Below are positions 50,300 to 58,646 of a stretch of DNA of 64,000 nucleotides, piece by piece. This DNA is from Sphaerotilus mobilis. GTDB lineage: Bacteria > Pseudomonadota > Gammaproteobacteria > Burkholderiales > Burkholderiaceae_C. Position numbers and translations under genes: made by a program. Below the pieces are notes generated by a model. That model made no database searches. It saw only the letters and a program-made list of their open reading frames with translations, and had not been told where the DNA came from. Each line of letters begins with the position of its first letter. Position 1 is the first letter of the stretch. The stretch is taken from positions 558,001 through 622,000 of the forward strand of contig NZ_SGWV01000009.1 of NCBI RefSeq assembly GCF_004216565.1. Direction: 5' to 3'.

Positions 50300-50722
50300 A
50301 TGCAGATCTCCCGCACCCTTGCCCGCACCGGCCAGGTCTGGCTCGCCAGCCTGTGCCTGAGCGCCGGCCTGGTCGCCCCGGCCCTTGCCGGCGACACGAC
50401 GCCCGCCGCTGAGCTGGCCCGCTGGAACCAGGCCGCCGGCACGCCCGGACAGGCCGGCCGCGGTGAGGCTTTCTTCAACGCCACGCACGGCGGCGAGTGG
50501 TCCTGCGCCAGCTGCCACGGCAAGCCGCCGACGGCCACCGGCAAGCACGCCAGCACCGGCAAGGCGATCCAGCCGCTCGCCCCGGCAAAGAACGCCGAGC
50601 GCTTCACCGACGTCGCCAAGTCCGACAAGTGGTTCAAGCGCAACTGCAAGGACGTGCTCTCGCGCGAGTGCACCGCCGCCGAGAAGGCCGACGTGATGGC
50701 CTACCTGGTCAGCCTGAAGTGA
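50300..50722 (+). CDS. shp: Sphaeroides heme protein-type cytochrome c (DUF1924)
   Basis: A 140-aa exported class I cytochrome c of the SHP/DUF1924 type. A signal peptide (QVWLASLCLSAGLVAPALA) is followed by heme motif CASCH in the GEWSCASCHGKPPT segment. The C-terminal KWFKRNCKDVLSRECTAAEKA contains the Asn/Cys features expected of SHP, whose known member has an Asn heme ligand displaced on reduction and can bind O2 or NO. It is the first gene of a three-gene cytochrome set and divergent from the PepSY/two-component operon across 123 nt. Confidence 0.93.
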   Translation: MQISRTLARTGQVWLASLCLSAGLVAPALAGDTTPAAELARWNQAAGTPGQAGRGEAFFNATHGGEWSCASCHGKPPTATGKHASTGKAIQPLAPAKNAERFTDVAKSDKWFKRNCKDVLSRECTAAEKADVMAYLVSLK

Positions 50723-50736
50723 AACGGAGCCCCGCC

Positions 50737-51246
50737 ATGACCCACCCAGACCGCCTGAGCATCCGCCGCACACGGCTCACATCGGCCACCTTGCTGACGG
50801 CGCTGACAGCGGCCGGCTGGTTGGCCTTCGCCACGCCGGCTCTGGCCGACGGCAACCTGCTGCCGCGCACGCCGCTGAAGGCCTATGACGCCGAGTGCAC
50901 GGCCTGCCACATCGCCTTCCCGCCGGCGCTGCTGCCGGCCGGGTCCTGGACCCGGCTGATGGGCCGGCTCGACAACCACTACGGCAGCGACGCCGGGCTC
51001 GACCCCAAGACCACCGCCGAGATCAGCGCCTGGCTGCAACGCGAAGCCGGCACCGGCAAGCGCGCCCGCAGCGAACCGCCGGAGGACCGCATCACGCGCG
51101 CGGCCTGGTTCGAGCGCAAGCACGACGAGATCCGTGCCGACATCTGGAAACGCGCCTCGATCAAGAGCCCGGCCAACTGCGCCGCCTGCCACCAAGGTGC
51201 CGAACGCGGCGACTACGACGAAGACTCGGTGCGCATCCCGCGCTGA
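50737..51246 (+). CDS. Diheme cytochrome c (DHC-type)
   Basis: A 169-aa periplasmic diheme cytochrome with signal peptide and two CxxCH motifs: CTACH in the DAECTACHIAFPP segment and CAACH in NCAACHQGAERG. This matches DHC, the electron-transfer partner of SHP in other proteobacteria. It is 14 nt downstream of the SHP gene with GGAG upstream, and precedes a membrane cytochrome b that could pass it electrons from quinol. Confidence 0.92.
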   Translation: MTHPDRLSIRRTRLTSATLLTALTAAGWLAFATPALADGNLLPRTPLKAYDAECTACHIAFPPALLPAGSWTRLMGRLDNHYGSDAGLDPKTTAEISAWLQREAGTGKRARSEPPEDRITRAAWFERKHDEIRADIWKRASIKSPANCAACHQGAERGDYDEDSVRIPR

Positions 51247-51290
51247 GCACGTCCGCATCGTCCACAGGACCCACAGGACATCCACGCCCC

Positions 51291-52070
51291 ATGAACACCA
51301 CCGCACACCCCGCCGACCTCGGCCGCGCCGCCGCGCCCGCCGCCGCGCCTGCCGGCACCCGCACGCTGCGCCAGCGCCTGGTCACCGATGCGCCGACGCG
51401 CATGTTCCACGCCCTGTTCGCGCTCAGCTTCCTGGGTGCCTACCTGACCTCCGAGGGCGAGAAGCTGCGCGCCCTGCACGTCACGCTCGGCTACACGATG
51501 GCCGGCCTGCTGGTCGCCCGCGTGCTGTGGGGCCTGTTCGGCCCGCGCCACGCACGGCTCGCGCCGATGGTGCGCAAGCTCGCGGGCGTGCGTGGCTGGT
51601 TCGACCAGGCACGGCGCCATGCCCGCCCGGACCAGGTCCCGCGCAGCCACTGGGCGCTCGGCGCCAGCCTGGCAATGTCGGCCGCGCTGCTGGCGCTGAT
51701 GGCCTTCGTCGTGCCGCTGACGGCCAGCGGCTGGTCGGTCTACAACGACGTCGGCGGCGAGTGGCTGGAGGGCGTGCACGAGTTCTTCGGCAACGGCCTG
51801 CTGCTGCTGGTGCTGGCGCACCTGGGCCTGCTCGCGCTGGGCATCTGGCTGCGCCGCCGCAACCTGGCCATGCCGATGCTGAGCGGTCGTCAGGAAGGCG
51901 CTGGCCCGGATCTGGTCAAGCGCCCGCTGCGCGGTGTCGCGGCGCTGGTGTTGGTCGCCGTGCTGGCCTGGTGGACCTGGGCCTGGCTGGACTCGCCCAA
52001 GGGCCTGATCCCGCCGGGCGCGATCACGCAGCTGCTGCAGGACGGCGGCTCGCACGATGAGGACGACTGA
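51291..52070 (+). CDS. Cytochrome b561-family membrane protein
   Basis: A 259-aa membrane cytochrome b561 with four to five helices. Candidate heme-ligating histidines are RMFHALFAL, ALHVTLGY, VHEFFGNGL and AHLGLLAL. It likely feeds electrons from the quinone pool to the diheme cytochrome and then to SHP, completing the SHP-DHC-cytb set known from Rhodobacter and Shewanella. It lies 44 nt after the DHC gene on the same strand. Confidence 0.92.
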   Translation: MNTTAHPADLGRAAAPAAAPAGTRTLRQRLVTDAPTRMFHALFALSFLGAYLTSEGEKLRALHVTLGYTMAGLLVARVLWGLFGPRHARLAPMVRKLAGVRGWFDQARRHARPDQVPRSHWALGASLAMSAALLALMAFVVPLTASGWSVYNDVGGEWLEGVHEFFGNGLLLLVLAHLGLLALGIWLRRRNLAMPMLSGRQEGAGPDLVKRPLRGVAALVLVAVLAWWTWAWLDSPKGLIPPGAITQLLQDGGSHDEDD

Positions 52071-52109
52071 CGACTGACGCCGGACGTTCCGGCCATCAGA
52101 TCGTCAGGC

Positions 52110-53414
52110 TCATCGCGTGAGCCTGTCACCGCAGCCCGCAACCGCTTCGGGTTCGACCGGCATCGGCAGGCGCCGCGCCGCCGGGTCGTCGAGCGTGCGC
52201 AGGAAGGCGATCACGTCGGCGCGCTGGGCGGCGTTCCAGCCCAAGGGGCGCAGCAGCTCGCTGCCATCGGCGTGCAGGCGTTCGAGGTCCAGGTCGGCGT
52301 AGTGCCGCAGCATGTCGTCCAGGCTCGCGACCGAACCGTCGTGTGTGTAGGGCGGCGTGGCCGCGACATTGCGCAGCGAGGGGATGCGGAACTCGCCCAG
52401 ATTGCGCGGCTGGGCCCGCAAGGCCCGGGTGGTGAGGGCCGGATCGGCAGCGGTGGCAGCGGCTGATCCGTTGGTCGGCGGGTGTTGCGCCCAGGGACCG
52501 GTCAAGGTGTAGGGACTGGCCCGCAGCGCGTCGATGCCGGCCTCGCGGCCACGGTCGACCACACCGGGCGCGCTGAAGTGCGGCCGGCCGATGTCGGCGA
52601 ACTCGCCATGGCTCAAGCGCGGCCCGCCGTGGCACACGGTGCAGCCGCCCTCGCCGATGAACAGGCGCAGACCGCGCCGGGCAGCGGCCGGGTAAGCCGC
52701 CTCGGCCGGCCCATCGCCACGCAGTCGGGCATCGCGGAAATCGTCGAAGGCGGTGCGGCCGGACACCAGCGTCGCCAGCCAGGCGCCCATGGCCTGCGCC
52801 ACCTGCACCAGCGTGCGCTCGGCCGCAGCGGGCGTGCCGGCATCCGGCGGCGTGCCGAACACCGCGCGGTGGCGGCAGGCCAGCTCGGCATCGGCGGCGA
52901 TCTGCTTGGCGACATGGGTGGGCGTGGCGGCCATCTCGCGCGCATCGAGCAAGGGCCGTATGGCCTGCGACCAGAGGCTGTCGGCCGCGCCGTCCCAGCC
53001 CTGCCAGCGCTGCAGGCCGGCATTCCACAAGGACGGCGCATGGCGCGCCAGCACGACCCGGCCGACCGAGCGCGGCAGTCCGTCGGCCAGCGCCTGCGCG
53101 GGCTGGTGGCAGTCGATGCAGGCCAGCGAGCCATCGCCCGACAGGCGCCGGTCGGCGAACAGGCGACGGCCCAGCGCGATCGCGTCGGGCCGGCCGGACA
53201 CCGGGTTGCCGGCATCGCGCGGCGTGGCGGGTGGCCAGGGTCCGAGCGTGCGCAAGGCGGCCAGCTCCAGCGCCGCCTCGGCGTCGGCCAGCTCCGCCCG
53301 GCTTGCTGCGGCGGCGAGGCCGGTCGACAGCGACAACGCCAGCGCCAGGGCCAGGGCCAGCGCGACGGCCAGGGTCGCCAGCGTCCCGCGCACCCGGCGG
53401 GCCTCAGTCGACAT
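52110..53414 (-). CDS. Diheme cytochrome c peroxidase / MauG-like protein
   Basis: A 434-aa exported diheme peroxidase-family protein. The signal is an Ala/Leu repeat (VALALALALALSLSTGLAA). CIDCH is at 99-103 and CTVCH at 258-262. Residues typical of the family (ARHAPSLWNAG and the C-terminal FRIPSLRNVAATPPYTHDGSVASL) are present. It may reduce peroxide or catalyse a MauG-type oxidative modification. Its start overlaps the YtkA-like gene by 11 nt, so it is the last gene of an amidohydrolase/YtkA/MauG operon. Confidence 0.9.
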   Translation of the reverse strand: MSTEARRVRGTLATLAVALALALALALSLSTGLAAAASRAELADAEAALELAALRTLGPWPPATPRDAGNPVSGRPDAIALGRRLFADRRLSGDGSLACIDCHQPAQALADGLPRSVGRVVLARHAPSLWNAGLQRWQGWDGAADSLWSQAIRPLLDAREMAATPTHVAKQIAADAELACRHRAVFGTPPDAGTPAAAERTLVQVAQAMGAWLATLVSGRTAFDDFRDARLRGDGPAEAAYPAAARRGLRLFIGEGGCTVCHGGPRLSHGEFADIGRPHFSAPGVVDRGREAGIDALRASPYTLTGPWAQHPPTNGSAAATAADPALTTRALRAQPRNLGEFRIPSLRNVAATPPYTHDGSVASLDDMLRHYADLDLERLHADGSELLRPLGWNAAQRADVIAFLRTLDDPAARRLPMPVEPEAVAGCGDRLTR

Positions 53415-53835
53415 CGACCGACCGCACCAGGCGCTGCGGCGACTGGGCCGGCCCCAGGTCGAACAGCAGCCGCCAACGACCGGGCATGTGCAGCAGCAGG
53501 CCGTCGGCGCGGTAGCGGCCCGGGGCGGTCTGGCGCAGCTGGACGCGGTAGTTCAGGCCATGCCGATGCGCCGGCATGTCGGCCTCGACCTGCAGCAGCG
53601 CAGCCGCCGTGCCGCACAGCTCGATGTCCAGGCCGAAGGGCTCGCCCACCGGCAGCGGCCAGACCGTCGGCGCATGGGCCAGCTGCAGGCCGTTGGCCGC
53701 GATCACCGCCCGGCCGGGCTGCGGCAGCGTGTCGCCGCAGGCGGCCCGCGCCGGCAGGGCCGTCACCCCCAGCAAGACCCCCAGCCAGACCCCCAGCCTG
53801 ACCGCCCACCCTGGTGTCGATCGTGGCGGCGTCAT
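53404..53835 (-). CDS. YtkA-like exported protein
   Basis: A 143-aa exported protein with an Ig-like YtkA/FixH-type beta fold. It has a signal peptide (LGVWLGVLLGVTALPARA), a Cys pair (C33 and the Cys of IELCG) and the family stretch ADMPAHRHGLNYRV, where Met and His may bind copper, then YRADGLLLHMPGRWRLLFDL. It overlaps both neighbours (ATGA with the amidohydrolase, 11 nt with the MauG-like gene). Copper delivery or assembly of the peroxidase is a reasonable guess. Confidence 0.8.
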   Translation of the reverse strand: MTPPRSTPGWAVRLGVWLGVLLGVTALPARAACGDTLPQPGRAVIAANGLQLAHAPTVWPLPVGEPFGLDIELCGTAAALLQVEADMPAHRHGLNYRVQLRQTAPGRYRADGLLLHMPGRWRLLFDLGPAQSPQRLVRSVDVD

Positions 53836-54683
53836 GCCACCCCGCGCAGCAGCGACTCGGCGTTGCGCCAGCCGATCGCCTCGGCCTGGGCCGGCCGCAG
53901 CGACGCCAGCCAGCGGCGCGAACGCTCGGCGTGGTCGCCGATGACGTGCCAGCGTTCAGGCGTGAAGGTGTCGGTGCCGATGACGAAGCGGGTGCTGAAC
54001 TCGTCGAAGGCCTCGCGCCAGGCCGGCTCGATGCGATCGCCGTCGGCATGGTCGCCACGGAAGGCCAGGTCACACCACAGGCGCGGATGGCGTCGCAGCA
54101 TCGCGCGCACCGATTCGGGCCGCTCGAAGCCGGAATGGGCCCACAGCACGCGCGCCTCGGGCCACAGGGCGAACAGGCGCTCGACCGCGTCGATGTCCGA
54201 ATGCGCATGCAGGATCAGGCCGTGCTCGCGCGCCAGCGCGACCAGCCGGCGCGGCACCGGCAGCGCGGCTTCCTCGCCATAGAGGTGGAACTCGCCCAGG
54301 CCAACGTAGCGATGGCGCGCCAGGCGTTGCTCGACGTAGTCGACGATCAGCGGCTCGCGCACCCAGGTGGCGACATCCGCCCGGGTCCGGTAGGGGCGCA
54401 GCTGCGGCACGATCAGGTCGGGCGCGGCGGCGGCCAGCAGCTGCGTGCCACGGTCGTCCGACGACGACACGAAGGCCCCGCGCAGCCCGGCGGCCCGCAA
54501 CATTGCCACCGCCTGCTGCGGCGGCAGCAGCTCGACCGCGTCGTGGCTGTAGTGGATGTGGGCATCGAACAGCGGCATCGCGGCGCCGGCGGCACGGGCC
54601 GGGTGGGCGAGGAGGCCCAGCGGAGACAGCGCGGCCCCGGCCAGCAGGGCATGGAAGCGGCGGCGGGAAGTGGAGGCTGACAT
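53832..54683 (-). CDS. Tat-exported amidohydrolase-family protein
   Basis: A 283-aa TIM-barrel amidohydrolase. A twin-arginine signal (SRRRFHALLAGAALSPLGLL) precedes the metal-binding DAHIHYS, and later HAHSDIDAV, LWAHSGFERP and FVIGTDTF motifs, so the metal ligands (His, His, His, Asp) appear intact. It is exported, which is unusual. It is the first gene of the operon with the YtkA-like and MauG-like genes, divergent from a Sel1-repeat gene across 171 nt. The substrate is unknown. Confidence 0.88.
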   Translation of the reverse strand: MSASTSRRRFHALLAGAALSPLGLLAHPARAAGAAMPLFDAHIHYSHDAVELLPPQQAVAMLRAAGLRGAFVSSSDDRGTQLLAAAAPDLIVPQLRPYRTRADVATWVREPLIVDYVEQRLARHRYVGLGEFHLYGEEAALPVPRRLVALAREHGLILHAHSDIDAVERLFALWPEARVLWAHSGFERPESVRAMLRRHPRLWCDLAFRGDHADGDRIEPAWREAFDEFSTRFVIGTDTFTPERWHVIGDHAERSRRWLASLRPAQAEAIGWRNAESLLRGVA

Positions 54684-54854
54684 GGCGGACCTGTCTCGGT
54701 GATCACACAACACTGCACACAGCAGGGCGCCCGCAGCGGACGCGCGGTGATTGTGCGCAGCAGCGCCCGCCGCGTGCATCGGTGCGGCCACGAGCCCGCA
54801 CGGCTGGCTGGAACAATTCGCCCTCACCCCGGCCCCTTGTGAACGAGACCCCCC

Positions 54855-55286
54855 ATGCGCCCCTGGATCGCCCTTGCCCTGTCGACGCTGATCAACCTGT
54901 GCTGCTGGCCTGCCGCACACGCCGCAGAGCCGGTGCCGGCGGGCGAATCCGTGGCGGTCCTGCAAGGTCAGGCGGACCAGGGCGACCGCTCCGCCCGCAC
55001 CCGCCTGGCCCGCCGCTACGAGACCGGCGAGGGCGTGCCGCAGGACGTGGGCAAGGCCGCCCAGCTCTACGAACAGGCGGCGCACCTGGGCGACCCCGAT
55101 GCCCAGTTCGCGCTGGCGGCGATGTTCCGCGAGGGCCGTGGCGTCGAGCAGGACCGGCTGTTCAGCCTCGTCTGGCTGCGCAAGGCCGCCACCAATGGCC
55201 ACCCGCAAGCCCGCGCCATGGTCGGCTTGCCGCCGCTCGTGCCGCCGCCCGTGCCACCCGCGCCGGCCGCAGCGGCCAGCCGCTGA
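54855..55286 (+). CDS. Exported Sel1-repeat protein
   Basis: A 143-aa protein with a signal peptide (WIALALSTLINLCCWPAAHA) and three Sel1-like repeats: ARTRLARRYETGEGVPQDVG, AQFALAAMFREGRGVEQDRL and the shorter LVWLRKAATNGHPQARAM. The tail is Pro/Ala-rich. Sel1 proteins are adaptors for protein interaction. The stop codon lies in a 9-bp tandem repeat (CGCTGAAGC)3 that supplies three in-frame TGA codons. Confidence 0.85.
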   Translation: MRPWIALALSTLINLCCWPAAHAAEPVPAGESVAVLQGQADQGDRSARTRLARRYETGEGVPQDVGKAAQLYEQAAHLGDPDAQFALAAMFREGRGVEQDRLFSLVWLRKAATNGHPQARAMVGLPPLVPPPVPPAPAAAASR

Positions 55287-55308
55287 AGCCGCTGAAGCCG
55301 CTGAAGCC
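55281..55308 (+). repeat. 9-bp tandem repeat carrying successive in-frame stops
   Basis: CGCTGAAGC three times in tandem at the end of the Sel1 gene; each unit contains TGA in the reading frame, so slippage leaves termination intact. Confidence 0.85.
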
Positions 55309-55322
55309 CCACGTCCGGGCGC

Positions 55323-56162
55323 TCAGCCCGATCGGCCGGGCAACAGGGCGTCGATCGCCCGCAGGCCGGCCAGCGCGCCCATCGGCAAGCCCACGTCATC
55401 GGACAAGGCCACGGCCGACTCGCGCGGGTTGATCCGCACCAGCCGGCCGCCATGCCGGGTCACCACCCGCTGGCCGAAATGCCGCACCGACGGGATGTGC
55501 GTGCCCGCGCCCAGTTCCACCACCACCGGATGCCGCACGCCGGCCAGCCAGTCTTCCAGCCGCTCGGCCTGGGCCTCGAACTCGCGCTCGATCCACGCGC
55601 TGTCGCCAAACATCAGGATCGCCGGCCGCGCCAGCGCGCCGCAGTGCGGGCAAGTCGGCAAGGGTCCACGCCAGCGGCAAGCCGCCTCGTCGATGTCGGG
55701 CACCAGCCCGTCGGCCGACCAGGTCGCCAGCGAACAGGGGCGCGAGCACTGCAAGCGCCCGATCGCGCCGTGGCATTCATGGATCTGCGCCGGATCGACG
55801 CCCGCCCGCTGAAACTGCCCGTCGACGTTGCTGGTGTAGACAAACGCCCCGCCTGCCATCGCCGCCGCCCAACGCCGCAGGATCGCGAAGCCGTCATGCG
55901 GCACCGTGCGCCGATACAGCGCCAGCCGATGCCCGTAGAACCCCCAGGCCAGGGCCGGATCGCGCCGAAAGGTCTCCGGCGACGCCACCTCGGTGAATCG
56001 CAGGCCGCTTGCCCCCAGCGCCGGATACGCCCGCCAGAACCCACTGTCACCCCGGAAGTCCGGCAAGCCCGAATCGACCCCCATGCCCGCACCCGCCGCG
56101 ATGACCAGGGCGTTTGCCTGAGCGATGAGGTCGGCGGCACGGGAGATGGACAGATCGGTCAT
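55323..56162 (-). CDS. Sir2-family NAD-dependent protein deacylase
   Basis: A 279-aa sirtuin. The NAD-binding loop is GAGMGVDSGLPDFRGDSGFW, followed by YTSNVDGQFQRAG and catalytic His in HECHGAIGRLQC. A zinc site is likely from the Cys of LQCSRPC and PTCPHCG, and the C-terminal ELGAGTHIPSVRHFG matches the usual NAD-ribose region. GVDS in place of the usual AS(G/A)IS and YTSN for YTQN place it in a divergent bacterial branch. It lies convergent with the Sel1 gene and divergent from a small membrane protein. Confidence 0.9.
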   Translation of the reverse strand: MTDLSISRAADLIAQANALVIAAGAGMGVDSGLPDFRGDSGFWRAYPALGASGLRFTEVASPETFRRDPALAWGFYGHRLALYRRTVPHDGFAILRRWAAAMAGGAFVYTSNVDGQFQRAGVDPAQIHECHGAIGRLQCSRPCSLATWSADGLVPDIDEAACRWRGPLPTCPHCGALARPAILMFGDSAWIEREFEAQAERLEDWLAGVRHPVVVELGAGTHIPSVRHFGQRVVTRHGGRLVRINPRESAVALSDDVGLPMGALAGLRAIDALLPGRSG

Positions 56163-56301
56163 GACAGGCGCTTCGGCAAGGAGGTGCTGGCGATGTTGTC
56201 ATGCGAGGCGGCGGCGAGGAACCGGCCCCGGCAGACGCCAGACCGAGCGAGGTTGGCGGGGTGGGGTGGGCGGTGGGCGGTCCGGCGCGCGCGTTTTTTC
56301 T

Positions 56302-56326
56302 GGGTCGTCGATGTCGAAATCGACCC
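56302..56326. repeat. GGGTCG / CGACCC hairpin upstream of 56407
   Basis: A 6-bp stem with an inner short symmetry, just after a T-run in the 244-nt divergent region before the membrane protein gene. Possibly a regulator site; no more can be said. Confidence 0.25.
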
Positions 56327-56406
56327 GGCCCGGGTGTCATCCCCATGAGCAGCGAGAAGAGGAGCCATTCCGGCGCCTCGTCGCTGTCTCCTTGAAGGAG
56401 CGACAC

Positions 56407-56856
56407 ATGACGGCATACACACTCGACCCGCGCGGCATTCGCGCGCCTGCCTGGCTTTGGGCCATGGCCGCCCTTGGCGTGCTGTGGAATCTGTACGGCA
56501 TCTATCAGTTCGTGGGCACGCTCACACCGGAGGGCCGGTCGGCCATGGCGGCTGGCATGACGGCGGCGCAGGCGCAGATCTATTTTTCGCTGCCGGGCTG
56601 GATGACGGCTGGCTTTGCCGTCGGCGTCTTCGGGGGCTTGCTCGGGTCGATGGCTCTGCTCGTCCGCCCGGGCATGGCCCTGCCGGTCCTGGCCACGTCG
56701 CTGGCAGGCTATGTCGCGCTGTTTGCCGGCGACGTGCACTTCGGCGTCTTTGACGCCTTGCCGGGGCAGCTCGCGATCCTCGTGCTCGTCTTGGTTGTCG
56801 CCGCGGTCTTGTTCGCGACCGCTTGGGTGGCACGCGCGCGCGCCCTGCCCCGCTGA
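56407..56856 (+). CDS. Four-helix membrane protein
   Basis: A 149-aa inner-membrane protein with four hydrophobic helices (WLWAMAALGVLWNLYGIYQF; MTAGFAVGVFGGLLGSMALL; VLATSLAGYVALFAGDV; LAILVLVLVVAAVLFATAW). Many such proteins are annotated only as 'sugar transporter' or hypothetical, without support. AAGGAG lies upstream of the ATG. It is 49 nt before the YCII gene, so it may share a transcript with that gene and the sigma factor. Confidence 0.85.
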   Translation: MTAYTLDPRGIRAPAWLWAMAALGVLWNLYGIYQFVGTLTPEGRSAMAAGMTAAQAQIYFSLPGWMTAGFAVGVFGGLLGSMALLVRPGMALPVLATSLAGYVALFAGDVHFGVFDALPGQLAILVLVLVVAAVLFATAWVARARALPR

Positions 56857-56905
56857 AACCACCATCCGATCCGCTACGCTTTTCAAATCACTGAGGACCG
56901 ACACC

Positions 56906-57274
56906 ATGCAATACATGCTGCTTTTGAACGAGACCGAGAGCGAATTCGCCAAGCGCAACGATCCGGAACTGGCCGCCGGCTACTGGGGCGGCTGGAACGC
57001 CTTCATCGGGGCGATGGCGCAGGCAGGCGTCATCGTCAAGGGCGACGGCCTGCAGGGGCCTCACATGGCCACCACCGTGCGCATCCGCGACGGCAAGCGC
57101 GTCGTGCAGGACGGCCCGTTTGCCGACACCAAGGAGCAACTCGGCGGCTATTTCGTCATCGAGGTGCCCGACCTCGACGCGGCGCTGGCGTGGGCGGCGC
57201 GGGCGCCTTCGGCCGCCAGCGCCTCGGTCGAGGTGCGGCCGGTGTTGCCGCCGATGGCGCCGCCCAGCGCGTGA
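56906..57274 (+). CDS. YCII/DGPF-domain protein, partner of the ECF sigma factor
   Basis: A 122-aa YCII-family (DGPF) protein: MQYMLLLNETESEF, TTVRIRDGKRVVQDGPFADTK, YFVIEVPDLDAALAWA. Its stop overlaps the GTG start of the following sigma factor (GTGA). DGPF proteins are the conserved partners of ECF42-type sigma factors and are often in their regulon, possibly acting as small enzymes in stress or secondary metabolism. Confidence 0.9.
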   Translation: MQYMLLLNETESEFAKRNDPELAAGYWGGWNAFIGAMAQAGVIVKGDGLQGPHMATTVRIRDGKRVVQDGPFADTKEQLGGYFVIEVPDLDAALAWAARAPSAASASVEVRPVLPPMAPPSA

Positions 57275-58488
57275 GCGCACGACAGGCCGCCGAACAGGCG
57301 GCACGTCAGGCCTACGGCCGGCTGCTGGCCCTGCTGGTGGGCCGGTCGCGCGACATCGCAGCCTCCGAGGACGCGCTGTCGGAAGCCTTCCTCGCAGCGC
57401 TGCGGACCTGGCCCGACGATGGCGTGCCGGCCAATCCGCAAGCGTGGCTGCTGACGGCCGCGCGCAACAGCCTGCACAACATGCGCCGTCACCAGGGCGT
57501 GGTCGACGCCTCGGCGATCGATCTGGCCATCCTCCAGGACGAGGCCGAGCCGGAGGCGTCCGACCTGCCGGATGACCGGCTCAGGCTGTTGTTCGTCTGC
57601 GCCCATCCGGCCATCGACGCGGCTGTACGCACGCCGCTGATGCTGCAGACGGTCCTGGGGCTGGACGCCGGCCAGATCGCTGCGGCGTTCCTCGTCGCGC
57701 CGGCCACGATGGGTCAGCGGCTGGTGCGCGCCAAGGCCAAGATCCGCGATGCCGGCCTGCGCTTTGAACTGCCTGGCGCCGAAGACATGCCGGACCGGCT
57801 GGACGACGTGCTCGCCGCGATCTATGCCGCCTACGGCACCAGCTGGGACGCGGTGCCCGGTGCCGACACCGGACAGCAGGGCTTGATCGGCGAGGCGATC
57901 TTCTTGAGTCGCCTGCTGGTTGCCCTGCTGCCCGACCAGCCCGAAGCGCGAGGTCTGCTCGCGCTGATGCTGTACTGCGAAGCCCGTCGACCCGCTCGCC
58001 GGGCGGCCGACGGCGCCTTTGTGCCGCTCAAGCACCAGGACGCACGCCTGTGGCGCCGCGACCTGATCATCGAAGCCGAGGCGCATCTCACCACCGCTGC
58101 GCAACGCGGGGTCTTCGGCCGTTACCAGTGCGAAGCGGCCATCCAGTCGGTTCATGTGCAGACCCCGATCACGGGCCGCACGAACCACGAGGCGCTGGCC
58201 ACCCTCTACCGCCTGCTCGCGCAGCACAGCCCGACCGTGGGCGTGTTCGTGGCCCAGGCTGCCGCCCTGCTTGAGGCAGGCGATGCGACCGGCGCGGGCT
58301 TGCTGCTCTCGCGCCTGGCGCCGGGTGATGTCTCGACCTATCAGCCCTACTGGGTCACGTTGGCGCGGGTGGCCGCCGCCACGGGCCAACATGCCGTCGC
58401 ACAAGAGGCCCATGAACGCGCCGTCGGCTTGACGGAGGACCCGACGATCCGGGCCTACCTGCTCGCCAGCGTCCGTCCGGCGGATTGA
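57271..58488 (+). CDS. ECF42-type RNA polymerase sigma factor with C-terminal TPR-like extension
   Basis: A 405-aa ECF sigma factor. Regions 2 and 4 occupy about 1-165 (ASEDALSEAFLAALRTWP; DAGQIAAAFLVAPATMGQRLVRAKAKIR). The remaining ~230 residues are an all-helical TPR-like extension that in ECF42 proteins controls activity in place of an anti-sigma factor. It starts with GTG inside the YCII stop, and no anti-sigma gene is nearby. It is expected to direct the YCII operon and related genes. Confidence 0.88.
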   Translation: MSARQAAEQAARQAYGRLLALLVGRSRDIAASEDALSEAFLAALRTWPDDGVPANPQAWLLTAARNSLHNMRRHQGVVDASAIDLAILQDEAEPEASDLPDDRLRLLFVCAHPAIDAAVRTPLMLQTVLGLDAGQIAAAFLVAPATMGQRLVRAKAKIRDAGLRFELPGAEDMPDRLDDVLAAIYAAYGTSWDAVPGADTGQQGLIGEAIFLSRLLVALLPDQPEARGLLALMLYCEARRPARRAADGAFVPLKHQDARLWRRDLIIEAEAHLTTAAQRGVFGRYQCEAAIQSVHVQTPITGRTNHEALATLYRLLAQHSPTVGVFVAQAAALLEAGDATGAGLLLSRLAPGDVSTYQPYWVTLARVAAATGQHAVAQEAHERAVGLTEDPTIRAYLLASVRPAD

Positions 58489-58646
58489 TCCCGGCATCGA
58501 TCACGGCGCCCACGCCCGCATGACGGTTGCTGGCGACCGACACGGGGCGTCGCCGCCCGCATGCACGTGCAAGCTCACCGAAACGCGCCGTATCCATCGG
58601 CCCTTGGCCGCATCTGCCACCACAGGTGCATTCGAGAATCTGCCGC

